DNA of 64,000 bases from Bradyrhizobium erythrophlei (GCF_900129505.1 NZ_LT670818.1:7349001-7413000); one strand, 5' to 3'. Counted from the stretch's first letter, positions 33,502 to 43,018 are shown. Translations and numbers: made by a program. Notes: generated from the letters alone by a model not told the origin.

Positions 33502-35052
33502 GTGGATATCAAGCCCCTGCTCGGCCTCAGCGGTGTCCTGATCGCCGCTATGACGTCCGAATTCAACGACCAGGTGACATCCATCGCGCTCATCGACGTC
33601 CGCGGTGCACTCGGGATCAGCCACGATTCCGGAACCTGGATCGAAAGCCTGTATGTGTCTGCCGAGATCATCGGCATGGCGATCTCGCCCTGGCTGCTGA
33701 TGACCTTCACATTGAGGCGCTGGACGCTTTTTGCGATCGCGCTGTGCGGGGCCTCGAGCGTGCTGATCCCGTTCAGCCCGAACATCGAGGCGATCTACGC
33801 TCTGCGGCTGCTTCAGGGGCTCGCGGGGGGCCTGATCATTCCTCTGGTGATGGCCACCGCTTTTCGCATTCTCACGCCGAAGATCCGGCTTTACGGTTTG
33901 GCCGTCTACGCCTTGACAGCAACCTTCACGCCCGCGCTGGCCTCAACGGTGGCAGCACTTTGGACGGATGTCGTGGATTGGCGTTTTGCGTTCCTGCAGA
34001 CCATCCCGCTCTGCTCTCTTGCCGGCGTTCTCGTCTGGTACTGTGTGGACCAGGACCAGCCGAAATACGAGCGGTTCCGGATGCTGGACTGGCGCGGCGC
34101 GCTGCTGCTGGTGATCGGGATCGGCGCCTTGAGCACCATGCTGTATCAGGGAGACCGGCTGGACTGGTTCAACTCACGGCTGATCTGCGTCCTGGCTCTG
34201 GTGAGCGCGATCGCCATCCCGCTGCTGCTCGTCAATGAATGGTTCCACCCCTTGCCGATTCTAAAGCTGCAGATGCTCGGCCAGCGTAACCTGGCCTATG
34301 GCGTGCTCGGTCTGTTCCTCTTCGTGATCATCAGCCAATCCGGCTCCACCGTCCCCTTACGATTCCTGCAGCAGGTCCAGGGGTACCGGCCGCTGCAGTC
34401 CAACCTGATCACGCTGGAGATTGCGGCGTTGCAGCTCGTGATGCTGCCCGCCATGGCGCTGCTGCTGGACTACAGGCGGGTGGATTCGCGCGTCGTCAGC
34501 CTGGTCGGGCTGGGATTGATTCTGGCATCCTGCATCGGTTCGTCTTTCGTGACGGTCTATTGGAACCGTGATCAATTTTATATATGGCAACTGTTCCAGG
34601 CGATCGGTCAGCCCATGGTGGTCATGCCACTGCTGATGAAGGCCACCAACACCGTTATCAGCCCGGCGGACGGCCCTCTCGCGTCGGCGCTGTTGAATAC
34701 GGCCCGAGCCACCGCCGAGGCAACGAGCGCATGGTTCCTGGAGCTGATCGATCGTTGGCGCGATGCGCTGCATTCCGACCGCATTGTCGATGAGGCTGGC
34801 CAGGACCGCTGGCGGGTGATCCAGGGCAACGGCGTGCTGCCCCAGTATCCGCCGCCGTTGATGCCAGACGGGCGGCTCCGCGCGCCGGGCAGCCTGGAAG
34901 CCTTCGGCCACGCCGTGCAGCAGCAGGTAACGATTTTATCGACGAGCGACACCTTCCTGATTCTCGGGGCCCTGACCGTGTTCTTGATGCTCGCGGTGAT
35001 GACGTTGCCGGTCCGCACCATGCCGCCGCGCATCCACTTTGCAAAGCAGTAG
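33502..35052 (+). CDS. MFS drug efflux transporter, DHA2 (EmrB-type)
   Basis: 516 aa, GTG start with GGGGG 3-8 bp upstream. Hydrophobic with about 14 membrane segments as in DHA2 transporters; RLLQGLAGGLIIPLVMAT near 110 is the family's helix-4/5 motif. A hydrophilic loop about 410-480 precedes the last helix, as in EmrB. It is a proton-driven inner-membrane pump. It is followed at 8 bp by a HlyD-type adaptor and then an outer-membrane channel, giving a complete tripartite efflux system. No regulator is adjacent; the 330 bp upstream show nothing recognisable. Confidence 0.9.
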   Translation: MDIKPLLGLSGVLIAAMTSEFNDQVTSIALIDVRGALGISHDSGTWIESLYVSAEIIGMAISPWLLMTFTLRRWTLFAIALCGASSVLIPFSPNIEAIYALRLLQGLAGGLIIPLVMATAFRILTPKIRLYGLAVYALTATFTPALASTVAALWTDVVDWRFAFLQTIPLCSLAGVLVWYCVDQDQPKYERFRMLDWRGALLLVIGIGALSTMLYQGDRLDWFNSRLICVLALVSAIAIPLLLVNEWFHPLPILKLQMLGQRNLAYGVLGLFLFVIISQSGSTVPLRFLQQVQGYRPLQSNLITLEIAALQLVMLPAMALLLDYRRVDSRVVSLVGLGLILASCIGSSFVTVYWNRDQFYIWQLFQAIGQPMVVMPLLMKATNTVISPADGPLASALLNTARATAEATSAWFLELIDRWRDALHSDRIVDEAGQDRWRVIQGNGVLPQYPPPLMPDGRLRAPGSLEAFGHAVQQQVTILSTSDTFLILGALTVFLMLAVMTLPVRTMPPRIHFAKQ

Positions 35053-35060
35053 GAACCCGC

Positions 35061-36290
35061 ATGGCAGAGGATCTAGCCGAACTCGAGATGCGAGCCGCCG
35101 AGCCGGAGCGGAACGAAAGGCCAGACCCGGCCCCGACGCGCAAGAACGACGATCAATCCCAACGGGAGGATGGACGATCGAAGGACCGCGAGGTGCAGGA
35201 CGTCGATAAGTTTCCCAAGCCCCTGCCGCGCTGGCCCCTCGTTCTGGCCGGACTGGTCGTGGTGATCTTCGCCGCGGCAGTCCTCTACATCATTTTCCGG
35301 CCACGCCCGGACGTGCGGACCGCCGATGCTTATGTGACGGTCCATTACGCCACGATCGCACCGCGCATCTCCGGTCAGGTCGCCACCGTGCCGGTTGACG
35401 ACAACGACGTCGTCAAGACCGGACAGGTGCTCGCAACTCTCGACCCGCGCGACAATCAGACCGCCGTAGCTGCCGCCGAGGCCGCGGTCGCGCGCGACAG
35501 ATCGCGACAAGATGAGATCTCGGCGAGCGTGTCGCGCCAACCGGCGATCATAGCAGAGCAACAGGCCGCCGTTGTATCGGCGCGCGCCAGGCTCGCTTTC
35601 GCGCAGGCCGACGCGCGCCGCTACGACAACCTCGCCGCGACGGGCGCCGGCACGACGCAGGAACACCAGCGAGCCGACAGCACGCTTTCGCAGGGTCACG
35701 CCTCACTGGACAGCGCCGAGGCTTCGCTCGACGCGGCACGCCGGCAACTGGACGTGCTGAAGGCCCAGCGATCGGCGGCAGAGGCGGCGGTCAGGGCCGA
35801 CGAGGCTCAACTGGAACAGGCCAGGCTTAATCTGTCCTACACGCGGATTAGGGCACCGGTCGATGGCATGGTGGGTGAGCGGTCGGTACAGGTCGGCAAC
35901 TACGTCGGCCCCGGTACGACACTGATGACCGTTGTTCCGCTCGACCAAGTCTATATCGAGGCGAACTATCGCGAGGTGGCGCTACTGCACGTCCGCAGCG
36001 GCCAGCCCGTCACCATCCATCTGGACGCCTATGACGTCGACCTCAAAGGCACGGTGGATAGCGTGCCACCGGCCTCAGGTGCCGCCTTTGCACCGATCGC
36101 GCCCAACAATGCCACCGGAAATTTTACCAAGATCGTGCAACGGCTGCCGGTAAAGATCGTGGTGACGCCCGGGCAACCTTTGGCTAAGCTACTGCGCGTG
36201 GGCCTGTCGGTCGAGACCACCATTCATACTGGACTGGAGGACGTCGTGGACGAACAGCGCAGATCAAGCGATCGTGTGACCGGGCGCTGA
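35061..36290 (+). CDS. HlyD/EmrA-type membrane fusion protein
   Basis: 409 aa. A hydrophilic N-terminal tail (1-55) is followed by one membrane anchor (about 56-77, LVLAGLVVVIFAAAVLYIIF), a lipoyl-like half (PRISGQVATVPVDDNDVVKTG), a long Ala/Gln/Arg-rich coiled coil (about 130-250), the second lipoyl half (YTRIRAPVDGMVGERSVQVG) and a beta-barrel domain with IEANYREVAL. It is the periplasmic adaptor joining the MFS pump to the outer-membrane channel. It directly abuts the next gene. Confidence 0.92.
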   Translation: MAEDLAELEMRAAEPERNERPDPAPTRKNDDQSQREDGRSKDREVQDVDKFPKPLPRWPLVLAGLVVVIFAAAVLYIIFRPRPDVRTADAYVTVHYATIAPRISGQVATVPVDDNDVVKTGQVLATLDPRDNQTAVAAAEAAVARDRSRQDEISASVSRQPAIIAEQQAAVVSARARLAFAQADARRYDNLAATGAGTTQEHQRADSTLSQGHASLDSAEASLDAARRQLDVLKAQRSAAEAAVRADEAQLEQARLNLSYTRIRAPVDGMVGERSVQVGNYVGPGTTLMTVVPLDQVYIEANYREVALLHVRSGQPVTIHLDAYDVDLKGTVDSVPPASGAAFAPIAPNNATGNFTKIVQRLPVKIVVTPGQPLAKLLRVGLSVETTIHTGLEDVVDEQRRSSDRVTGR

Positions 36291-37787
36291 TTGGTGCGTG
36301 CGTTGCCTCTCATGGCGCGCCTCTCCGGTTCAATGTTGGGCATCGGGCTGGCTGCCTGTACCGTTGGGCCGGACTACCAAAGTCCGGAGATTGCCGCAGC
36401 GCCAATACAGACGGCGCCGGAGACCGTAGACGTGCCCAACCGGACGGTCGAGGGCAAGATCGATACGACTTGGTGGAAGAGCTTTCGAGACTCCAAGCTT
36501 TCCTCGCTCGTCGAACGGCTCGCGGCCCAAAACCTGGATCTCAAGACCGCAGCGGAACGTGTGATCCAGAGCGTGGCGCAGCGCCAGGTCGCAGTCGCTC
36601 AAGGACTGCCGCATATCGATGGGCAGTCATCGAGCACCTATAATCGAGTGAGCCCGAATGGCCCGATCTCTGAGTTCGTACCTGCGCCTGGCTCGACCTT
36701 AGACTATGCCCATTTTCAAGATGGCTTGACGTCCTCATGGCAGTTGGACCTGTTCGGTCGGGTGAGGCGGGCCGTGGAAGCCGCCGACGCCAACACCCTG
36801 GCGACCGTGGAGAACCGGCATGGCGTCGCGCTCGCGGCGCTCGCCGAACTGGCGCAAAGCTACATGCAATTGCGCGGAACGCAGAACCGGCTTGAGATCG
36901 CGAAACGCAATCTCCGCCTCGCCGATGAGAACGTGGAGCTTGTGAACACACGCTTCGGCGGCGGAGTCGCCACCACGCTCGACCTCGCGCAAGCCCGGGC
37001 TCAGCAGGCCACCATCGCCGCGACCCTGCCGCCGCTGCGCATCCAGGAGGCAGAGCTGATCAACGCTATCGGACTGCTTTTGGGCGATGCTCCCCGCGCG
37101 CTCGAGACTGAGTTGCACCGCTTCAGGATGCTGCCGCGCGTGCCGCGCCGAGTTCCGGTGGGCCTGCCGGGCGCGCTGGTACGCCGCCGCCCGGACGTTC
37201 GCGAAGCCGAGGCGCACCTGCATGAAGCCACGGCACAGACGGGCGTCGCGGTGGCGAGCTTCTACCCTGACGTGACATTGAACGGCGCCGTCAGCCTGGA
37301 AAGCTTGCATCTGAGCAATCTGTTTTCCCCGACGTCGACTGCCTTCGCCGTGGGACCGTCGATTTCCATTCCGATCTTCGAGGGAGGGCGATTGCGGGGC
37401 GTCCTGACGCTGCGCGAATCGCAACAACGGGAAGCGGCCATCTTCTTTCAGAAGACGGTGTTGCGGGCCTGGAAGGAGGTCGACGACGCCATGACAGCCT
37501 ATCGCGAAGCGCAGCACCGGCGTGCGGATGTGGCGCGGTCCGTCACTGAAAATCACGCCGCTCTGCAGGCCGCCAGGCAACGTTATTCGGAGGGTGCGAT
37601 CGACTTCCTCAACGTAATCGCCACCCAAGCCCAGTTGCTGCAGAGCGAGATCGATCTTGCCGACAGCGACACGCGGATCGCCACAGACCTCGTCAATCTT
37701 TATCGCGCCCTCGGGGGAGGATGGGAGGTCGGAGATGTCGCTTATAGTGCAGATAGCGCGCCGCGACAAACGACTGGAACACCATAG
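36291..37787 (+). CDS. Outer-membrane efflux lipoprotein (NodT/OprM-type)
   Basis: 498 aa; start TTG at 36291 or GTG at 36294 immediately after the adaptor stop (an ATG at 36312 is also possible). The lipobox GIGLAAC is followed by TVGPDYQSP, the hallmark opening of NodT-family channels, then two OEP repeats with helical hairpins (WWKSFRDSKLSSLVERLAAQ; ASFYPDVTLNGAVSLESL; YSEGAIDFLNVIATQAQLL). It forms the trimeric outer-membrane duct of the pump encoded upstream. Confidence 0.92.
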   Translation: MVRALPLMARLSGSMLGIGLAACTVGPDYQSPEIAAAPIQTAPETVDVPNRTVEGKIDTTWWKSFRDSKLSSLVERLAAQNLDLKTAAERVIQSVAQRQVAVAQGLPHIDGQSSSTYNRVSPNGPISEFVPAPGSTLDYAHFQDGLTSSWQLDLFGRVRRAVEAADANTLATVENRHGVALAALAELAQSYMQLRGTQNRLEIAKRNLRLADENVELVNTRFGGGVATTLDLAQARAQQATIAATLPPLRIQEAELINAIGLLLGDAPRALETELHRFRMLPRVPRRVPVGLPGALVRRRPDVREAEAHLHEATAQTGVAVASFYPDVTLNGAVSLESLHLSNLFSPTSTAFAVGPSISIPIFEGGRLRGVLTLRESQQREAAIFFQKTVLRAWKEVDDAMTAYREAQHRRADVARSVTENHAALQAARQRYSEGAIDFLNVIATQAQLLQSEIDLADSDTRIATDLVNLYRALGGGWEVGDVAYSADSAPRQTTGTP

Positions 37788-37994
37788 ACAGGTACCGGGA
37801 AATGGGCCCGGAACATTAGCCATTCGAGTCGGCAGCTAGATCGACGCGGTGTAAAAAGCCGGAATTGACAAAGGCACGCTGGGCGCAATGCCAGGCGTTG
37901 TCCCAATCGCGATTGAGTCCTGTTTCGCGAACGTCAACATGCTGAACTCTATTTGGACTCAGTTTGACCCGGCGCCTACGTGCAGCATCAAACG

Positions 37995-38189
37995 TCAATC
38001 GTTATATTTCGGTCCACCGTGGTAGCTGTACGCATTGGTCGCGGCCGTGTCGGTCGCCACGGGCCGATCGAAAGCATTGTAGGCGTAGACGGCTTGTCGG
38101 TCTGAGCGCGCAGTCGTTTCCGCAAGCGCCTGTCCTGAGATCGTCATCAGCACTGCCATCGATGCCACTATAGCAAGCTTCTTCTTCAT
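37995..38189 (-). CDS. Small secreted protein, 64 aa
   Basis: ATG at 38189 with GGAAACAG upstream. Signal peptide MKKKLAIVASMAVLMTISGQ then ALA, with cleavage before ETTARSD. The mature part of about 40 residues has AVYAYNAFDRPVA and YSYHGGPKYND. Short Tyr/Gly-ended secreted peptides of this kind are frequent in Bradyrhizobium; function unknown. It stands alone between two non-coding gaps of 207 and 258 bp in which I see no other feature. Confidence 0.65.
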   Translation of the reverse strand: MKKKLAIVASMAVLMTISGQALAETTARSDRQAVYAYNAFDRPVATDTAATNAYSYHGGPKYND

Positions 38190-38447
38190 GGTTCTGTTTC
38201 CTTGTCCACGGATTACGGAGCGCATCGCGGCATGAAGAATGCCGAAGCGGTTGAAGCTGATATGGGCTTGCAGACGGCCGGCGCCATTAAATTCTGTTTC
38301 AGAAACTCGTCCCGACACGCAAACGCGTGGACCCAGCATTTCTCGGACATCGAGCTGTCCGAGATACAAGATGGCACTAGCGAATACCGGTTGCAGTTTA
38401 CGCGCCTTTTCTGACGTTCCTCACGGCGATTCTCCCAACGCCCTGCA

Positions 38448-39041
38448 TTAAGGCGGCAACCCCTCAAGCAAGATGCGGGCGGCCCGCAGATCCGCCGTCG
38501 TAAAACCTTCGGTGAACCGATCATAAACCGATGCAAGCGGCGCTCTCGCCTCGTGGCGGCGACCTTGGCTCACCCTCAAACGAGCAACGCTAACGGCGAC
38601 CCGTAGCTCCCAAAATAGAGCGCCCTGTTCGTGAGCCATTTGGGCCGCCTGGTTGAAGCGATCTTCGGCTGCCGGGGCGGACTGATTCGCGGCTTGCAGG
38701 AGCAGCACTTCGCCTTTGATGCGGAGCAACTCAGGGGCATACCACCCGTGCCCGTCTGCGCCCTCGGCCTCCATCGCGTCGTCCAGGGCAACGAGAGCCT
38801 CGTCGAGCCGTCCTGTCCCGGCGAGCCCTAACGCGAGCGTACCCTTGAACTCCGCATACGTCAGGCGCCAGCCCGTCCGGCTGCACGTCTCGAAGGCATC
38901 GCACAACACCAGCAGACCTTGCGCGAACTCGCCGCATTCGACCAACAACTTCCCTTTCAGGAACTGACCCGCGGTCTCCCACAAGTGCGCGTTCAAACCT
39001 CTGGCCACTGGGGCGCGCTGCGACGTTCCAATTCGTCCTGC
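38448..39041 (-). pseudogene. C-terminal TPR fragment of a cyclase/LuxR-type ATPase
   Basis: About 195 codons, opened by a stop at 39042-39044. The text matches the tail of large signalling ATPases with cyclase or winged-helix heads: ELLRIKGEVLLLQAAN, then AHEQGALFWELRVAVSVARL, QGRRHEARAPLASVYDRFTE and TADLRAARILLEGL. The usual 700-900 N-terminal residues (sensor, P-loop ATPase, earlier TPRs) are absent. A GTG at 39008 could start translation, but this is best read as a gene remnant. Confidence 0.7.
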
Positions 39042-39062
39042 TTAGCATCGGGAGGATATGTT

Positions 39063-39730
39063 GTGATTTACCAGCCCAAATCATCGCATGAACCCGCGCG
39101 CGCCAATGAGTCGATTGTCTTCGTCATCGACGACGACGAATCCATGCGCAGGGCGCTCACCAATCTTTTTCAATCGGTTGATTACAGGTCAAGGCGTTCG
39201 GTTCGGCGCCAGAAATACTGAAAAGACAGTTTCCGGACGTTACCAGCTGCCTGGTCCTCGACATCAGATTGCCCGGATTGAGCGGCTTGGACGCTCAAAA
39301 CGAACTAGCCAAAGCGAACATTCACATTCCAATCATCTTTATGACTGGCCATGGGGATATCCCGATGACCGTCAGGGCCATGAAGAGCGGCGCGGTCGAT
39401 TTCCTCACGAAACCGTTTCGCGATCAAGACATGCTGGATGCCGTGTTAGCGGCAATTGAGCGGGATCGGAAGAGGCGCGAGGCTGAGAAGATCACCGCGA
39501 ACCTCCAGGCCCTGTTTGAGACACTGACCGCCCGCGAGCGGGACGTTTTGGCCTTGGTCACTTCTGGCCTGATGAACAAACAGGTAGCAGCCGAGATTGG
39601 ACTCGCTGAGATTACCGTGAAGATCTATCGCGGTCATATTATGAAGAAAATGGGCGCGAGGTCGTTGGCCGATTTGATCAGAATAGCGGAGATGCTCGGA
39701 ATTCGGCGTGCGAGGCCCTCTGGTTTGTAA
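39063..39730 (+). pseudogene. FixJ/NodW-like response regulator broken by a frameshift
   Basis: GTG at 39063 with GGAGGA 6 bp upstream. The receiver begins ESIVFVIDDDESMRRALTN, LFQSVDY, then shifts frame at about 39184-39187; one base less than expected is present. The next frame continues perfectly (VKAFGSAPEILKRQFPDV, CLVLDIRLPGLSGLD with the phospho-Asp, FMTGHGDIPMTVRAMK, then the LuxR helix-turn-helix TARERDVLALVTSGLMNKQV). Apart from this single base the gene is complete, so it is either a recent pseudogene or a sequencing error. The partner kinase is not in the window. Confidence 0.85.
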
Positions 39731-39822
39731 ACCTATGTATATTTTGCAATCTTGTCTCGCTGCCTCATCTTAACTGTGTGGCACGAGCACAGCGTTCGGT
39801 TCCCGCAATTGGAAGGTTCGTC

Positions 39823-40212
39823 TTGTCAAGGCTTTTTGACATTGCCGTCATTGACGATGATGCGTCCGTCCGTGCTGCGACGAACAACCTTCTCTCGTCG
39901 CACGGGTATATCGTCCATACATTTGCCTCGGCCGAGGACTTCTTACGGTCGCCTCAACTGCAGGGCGCGTCGTGCATAGTTACGGATGTGCAAATGCCGG
40001 CGATGAGCGGTTTGGATCTGCTCATCCATCTGCGCGCCCAGGATCACCGTGCGCGATTCATTTTCATTACGGCCTTTCCCGATGAGAACGTTCGCGCCCG
40101 AGCGCTGAAGGCCGGAGCAATTTGCTTCCTGTGCAAGCCCTTTGCTGGACCCACCTTGATCAAATACCTCGACAACGCGCTGGAAGCACATCGCGGCAGA
40201 ACTGACACCTGA
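39823..40212 (+). CDS. Single-domain response regulator (FixJ-type receiver)
   Basis: 129 aa from the TTG at 39823 (GGAAGG 6 bp upstream); a GTG at 39778 is the alternative. Receiver only: FDIAVIDDDASVRAATNN, SCIVTDVQMPAMSGLD (phospho-Asp), FITAFPDENVRARALKAGA and the switch Lys in FLCKPF. There is no output domain, so it would act by phosphotransfer or protein contact, or quench the neighbouring FixJ-like pathway. Similar single-domain receivers are common beside fix and chemotaxis regulators in Bradyrhizobium. Confidence 0.8.
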   Translation: MSRLFDIAVIDDDASVRAATNNLLSSHGYIVHTFASAEDFLRSPQLQGASCIVTDVQMPAMSGLDLLIHLRAQDHRARFIFITAFPDENVRARALKAGAICFLCKPFAGPTLIKYLDNALEAHRGRTDT

Positions 40213-40651
40213 GACGGTGAGCGCCGGCGCAGCATCGCACCTGCTACCTGCGGGAGTGGATTCGAGTACCGTCGGCAGGTGTCTTGGTCGCCCCGGAGAA
40301 AAGCCCCAGTGGGAATAGCTGACCCCATTTATCTTGATTGAACGTGAATGCAGAGCGTGGCGCGACTATCGGCTTCGTTCGGCATCTAATGACAGCATTG
40401 CGGGCCGACTCATTGCGCCGGTCAATCGAGCCATCGAAAAAAGGCACCCGAAACCTCCGTATAGTTTGCCGATCCCTTTCAATATCGGGCTCTTACCCAT
40501 GTATCATTGAGGCTTGCTCGGCATCAGCTTAGTCTCGCTGCCAATCGGAAGCGCCTGTTGCAGGTGACGGCATGTCTACGATCCAGGTCAACGAGCCAGC
40601 AAACGAGGCAGGCACCAACCACTCCGCACGCCAGGTCCAGAGGAGGGAATA
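40213..40651. other. 439-bp gap, no feature recognised
   Basis: No frame has a ribosome site with a recognisable product, and I see no tRNA, hairpin with T tract or repeat. Confidence 0.5.
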
Positions 40652-40840
40652 ATGTGCAACACTCCGCAATATGCTCGTAACGGCGCAGCCACGCGCTGCG
40701 TGATCTGTGCCGGAAAGTTTGGCTTGATCCGGCATTACTCCTGGCGAACCGCACTCTGTTCAAAGAAGTGCGCAGAACGCTTCAAGACCCGTCGGGAGGA
40801 CGACCACAAATGGTTACGTCGACTGCAAGCTGCCGCCTGA
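40652..40840 (+). CDS. Small Cys-rich (zinc-ribbon-like) protein, 62 aa
   Basis: ATG with GGAGGG 4 bp upstream. RCVICAGKFGLIRHY followed by ALCSKKCAERF gives a CxxC-(18)-CxxxC arrangement that could hold one zinc, then a basic helix (KTRREDDHKWLRRLQ). No known domain recognised. A second protein with similar Cys spacing follows 83 bp later, so the pair may function together. Possible roles are nucleic-acid binding or a DksA/TraR-like function, neither demonstrated. Confidence 0.6.
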   Translation: MCNTPQYARNGAATRCVICAGKFGLIRHYSWRTALCSKKCAERFKTRREDDHKWLRRLQAAA

Positions 40841-40923
40841 CGATGGCTGCGGCAAACAGCACGGCAATTTCTCCAAGTTTGGGATTTTCGCAGCAAGCCG
40901 GAGCGAACATCAGGAGGCGCCAC

Positions 40924-41121
40924 ATGAGATTTGTACTAGTGAATGAAAGGACACCCCGCCAGCGATCCTTGTGTGTGAGGTGCGATCAGCCGATCGGGGC
41001 GGGTTACATCCGAGAAGTCGGGACGCGGCTCGCCTACTGCAATCACGATTGCTACGCCGATCATTGCCAAATCGCATTCGTGCTTCTTGACAATCGGTCG
41101 AGAGCATCAGGAGTAGCCTAG
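40924..41121 (+). CDS. Small Cys-rich protein, 65 aa
   Basis: ATG with AGGAGG 6 bp upstream. SLCVRCDQPIGAGYIREVGT followed by YCNHDCYADHC gives a CxxC-(18)-CxxxC pattern like the preceding protein, with extra His and Cys. A treble-clef or zinc-ribbon fold is likely. Its expression signal is better than that of most small frames in this region. Function unknown. Confidence 0.6.
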   Translation: MRFVLVNERTPRQRSLCVRCDQPIGAGYIREVGTRLAYCNHDCYADHCQIAFVLLDNRSRASGVA

Positions 41122-41231
41122 GAGGCCGTCCCCTCGATCTGGGCCGCGCTTATGCGCGCCGACGAGATCTGCTGAGCGATAAACCAATCCGGCCAACCGA
41201 GGCCAGTCCGAAGTAAGGAAGGGACATTACG

Positions 41232-42194
41232 ATGCGAGCTCATAACACCAGCCTTGACACCTCCCATCGGACCGACACGGCGTTCGTCGGCGCTGATTCA
41301 GCGATTTCGGAGCCGAGATCGGGCTCAATACATTTGCTGACTTCATCACCCGGATCTAGAGACCATCATAGCGTGGTTCGGAGCACGCGGCTGCCGCCGA
41401 GGTTGCAGTATGAAACGGCGGAGGTTCTGGCCGATATCGACGGCTTATCCGTTCTGGTGCGTTTCCACGTCCAGGATATACCGGCAGAAATGCGATCAGA
41501 GTTCGTCTCCCGGGGCGTCGATGTTCATTCGCTGCTCTCAAGCACACTCGAGAAGATGGTTGATCGAATGCGCGGTTCTTGCCAGCGAACTAACGCCCCC
41601 CCCCCCAAAACGCCGCTTGCGACAGTTGCACTGATGTCGAGCGGAGAACCTTTGGCCCAGCCGCCTGCTCCGCTCAATGAAACGGTGCTCCGCGTGGGGC
41701 CGATCGAGCTCGATCTGCTCGATCGAACTGCGAAGCGTGGCGATCGTCGGATCGATCTGCGGCCGCGCGAGTTTCAGTTGCTCAAGTACATGATGCAACG
41801 GAGTGACGAATTGCTGACGCGGGCAACCCTCTTGAGGGATGTATGGCATTATAAATTCGTTCCCAAAACGAACCTTGTCGATGTTCATCTGGGCCGGTTG
41901 CGCCGCAAGGTCGACGGATCAAACGAGGCCCCCTTGATTCGCAACGTCCGCGGCGAGGGCTTCGTTCTGAGCGCGACTCCGTTCTTGCAGGGCTCACCGC
42001 CGAGAGCGGCCAATGTCGGCGACTGCGATGCGAATGAGTTCTTCCGAAACATCGGGGCCGTAGGCGTCTGCTGTATCGACGAAGTTAACTTCCAGTTCGG
42101 GCAGCCGCTTCAACGTTCGCAACGCTTCGGGCCGATCGGCCGGCTCGCCCCAGATGCCCGGGCCTGTGAAAGGCGCTGCTGGCCTCGGTCCTGA
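41232..42194 (+). CDS. OmpR-type winged-helix regulator without receiver; C-terminus possibly chimeric
   Basis: 320 aa; AAGGAAGGG precedes the ATG. Residues 1-150 are not a receiver domain (no Asp pocket). Residues about 155-250 are a complete OmpR/PhoB winged helix: [70 protein letters not shown]. The last about 65 residues after VLSATPF read through the antisense of an aldo/keto reductase fragment and are probably not native. An 11-C tract lies in the linker at 41596-41606. Confidence 0.7.
   Translation: MRAHNTSLDTSHRTDTAFVGADSAISEPRSGSIHLLTSSPGSRDHHSVVRSTRLPPRLQYETAEVLADIDGLSVLVRFHVQDIPAEMRSEFVSRGVDVHSLLSSTLEKMVDRMRGSCQRTNAPPPKTPLATVALMSSGEPLAQPPAPLNETVLRVGPIELDLLDRTAKRGDRRIDLRPREFQLLKYMMQRSDELLTRATLLRDVWHYKFVPKTNLVDVHLGRLRRKVDGSNEAPLIRNVRGEGFVLSATPFLQGSPPRAANVGDCDANEFFRNIGAVGVCCIDEVNFQFGQPLQRSQRFGPIGRLAPDARACERRCWPRS
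41596..41606 (+). repeat. Run of 11 C in a coding region
   Basis: The tract encodes Ala-Pro-Pro-Pro in the linker of the winged-helix regulator and keeps the frame open as written. Such mononucleotide runs slip readily in replication and in sequencing; a change of one base would remove the DNA-binding domain. Confidence 0.85.
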
Positions 42195-42269
42195 CACCGG
42201 ATCCGGCGCTGGGGATTCGGCTTCGGAGCGACCGGCAAAGGGAATGGCGAGGGAAGATGAATTCGGCAT
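41994..42269 (-). pseudogene. Aldo/keto reductase N-terminal fragment
   Basis: From about 42165 downward the minus strand reads [20 protein letters not shown], then [20 protein letters not shown], the N-terminal third of aldo/keto reductases with the catalytic Asp/Tyr region. It ends after [15 protein letters not shown], so about 200 C-terminal residues are missing. The opposite strand here is used by the end of the winged-helix regulator frame, indicating a rearrangement that fused two broken genes tail to tail. Confidence 0.75.
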
Positions 42270-42340
42270 GACGTGTTCTCGACACAGGGGTTAGCAGTCT
42301 TCGATTGAAGTCTCTCGGCCGATCAGGCCGCCCCTCGTTT

Positions 42341-43018
42341 TTAGGCAGCCTTCAGTGCCGCGACGTCGGCCAGAGCGGTTTCGAGTGCGAGCTTGCGCTG
42401 TTCAGGGCCAAGGCCGACGCCTTCAGCACGTACGAACGCGACGTCGCTGATGCCGATGAACCCGAAGAAACTCGTCAGGAATGTTTCCTGATGATCCATA
42501 AAGGCCATCGGAGACGAGGCGGTGTAGAATCCACCGCGGGACGAGGCGACGATCAGCTTCTTATCGCCCGCGAGACCCTCCACGCCGGTCGCGGTGTACT
42601 TGAACGTCTTGCCGGGCGAGGCAAGGCAATCAATCCAGGCCTTCAACTGGCTGGGAATCCCGAAATTGTACATCGGAGCGCCGAGCACGATGATGTCGGC
42701 CGCGAGGAACTCGTCGAGCACGACGTTGGTTTCGGCAAATGCAGCCTGCGTCGATGCATCGACCTTGGCACCACCCTGCACGGCGGCCGCCACCATTTCG
42801 ACGATGTGGCCGGCCAGCGCTCCGGCCTCGTACAGAGCCTTCATCTTGGCGAATAGGATGGTGGGCGACTGGTGCGGGACGGGTGCTATCGCCAGATCGC
42901 GATAGGTGATTTCGAGACCCGGTGTGGTCTGGTTCAGACGGGCGACAATACTCGCCGTAAGTTGCCGGCTGACCGACTGACCGCCGGAAATGCTGGAATC
43001 GATGTGTAAGAGCTTCAT
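42341..43018 (-). CDS. azoR: FMN-dependent NADH-azoreductase
   Basis: 225 aa, slightly over the usual 200-210. Flavodoxin-like fold: KLLHIDSSISGGQSVSRQLT (phosphate loop), LGAPMYNFGIPSQLKAWID (the signature MYNFxxPxxLK), and SSRGGFYT with SFFGFIGI. It reduces azo dyes and quinones with NADH by two-electron transfer. It is divergent from an HxlR regulator with a 131-bp gap, the common arrangement in which the regulator senses quinone or aldehyde stress. Confidence 0.93.
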   Translation of the reverse strand: MKLLHIDSSISGGQSVSRQLTASIVARLNQTTPGLEITYRDLAIAPVPHQSPTILFAKMKALYEAGALAGHIVEMVAAAVQGGAKVDASTQAAFAETNVVLDEFLAADIIVLGAPMYNFGIPSQLKAWIDCLASPGKTFKYTATGVEGLAGDKKLIVASSRGGFYTASSPMAFMDHQETFLTSFFGFIGISDVAFVRAEGVGLGPEQRKLALETALADVAALKAA

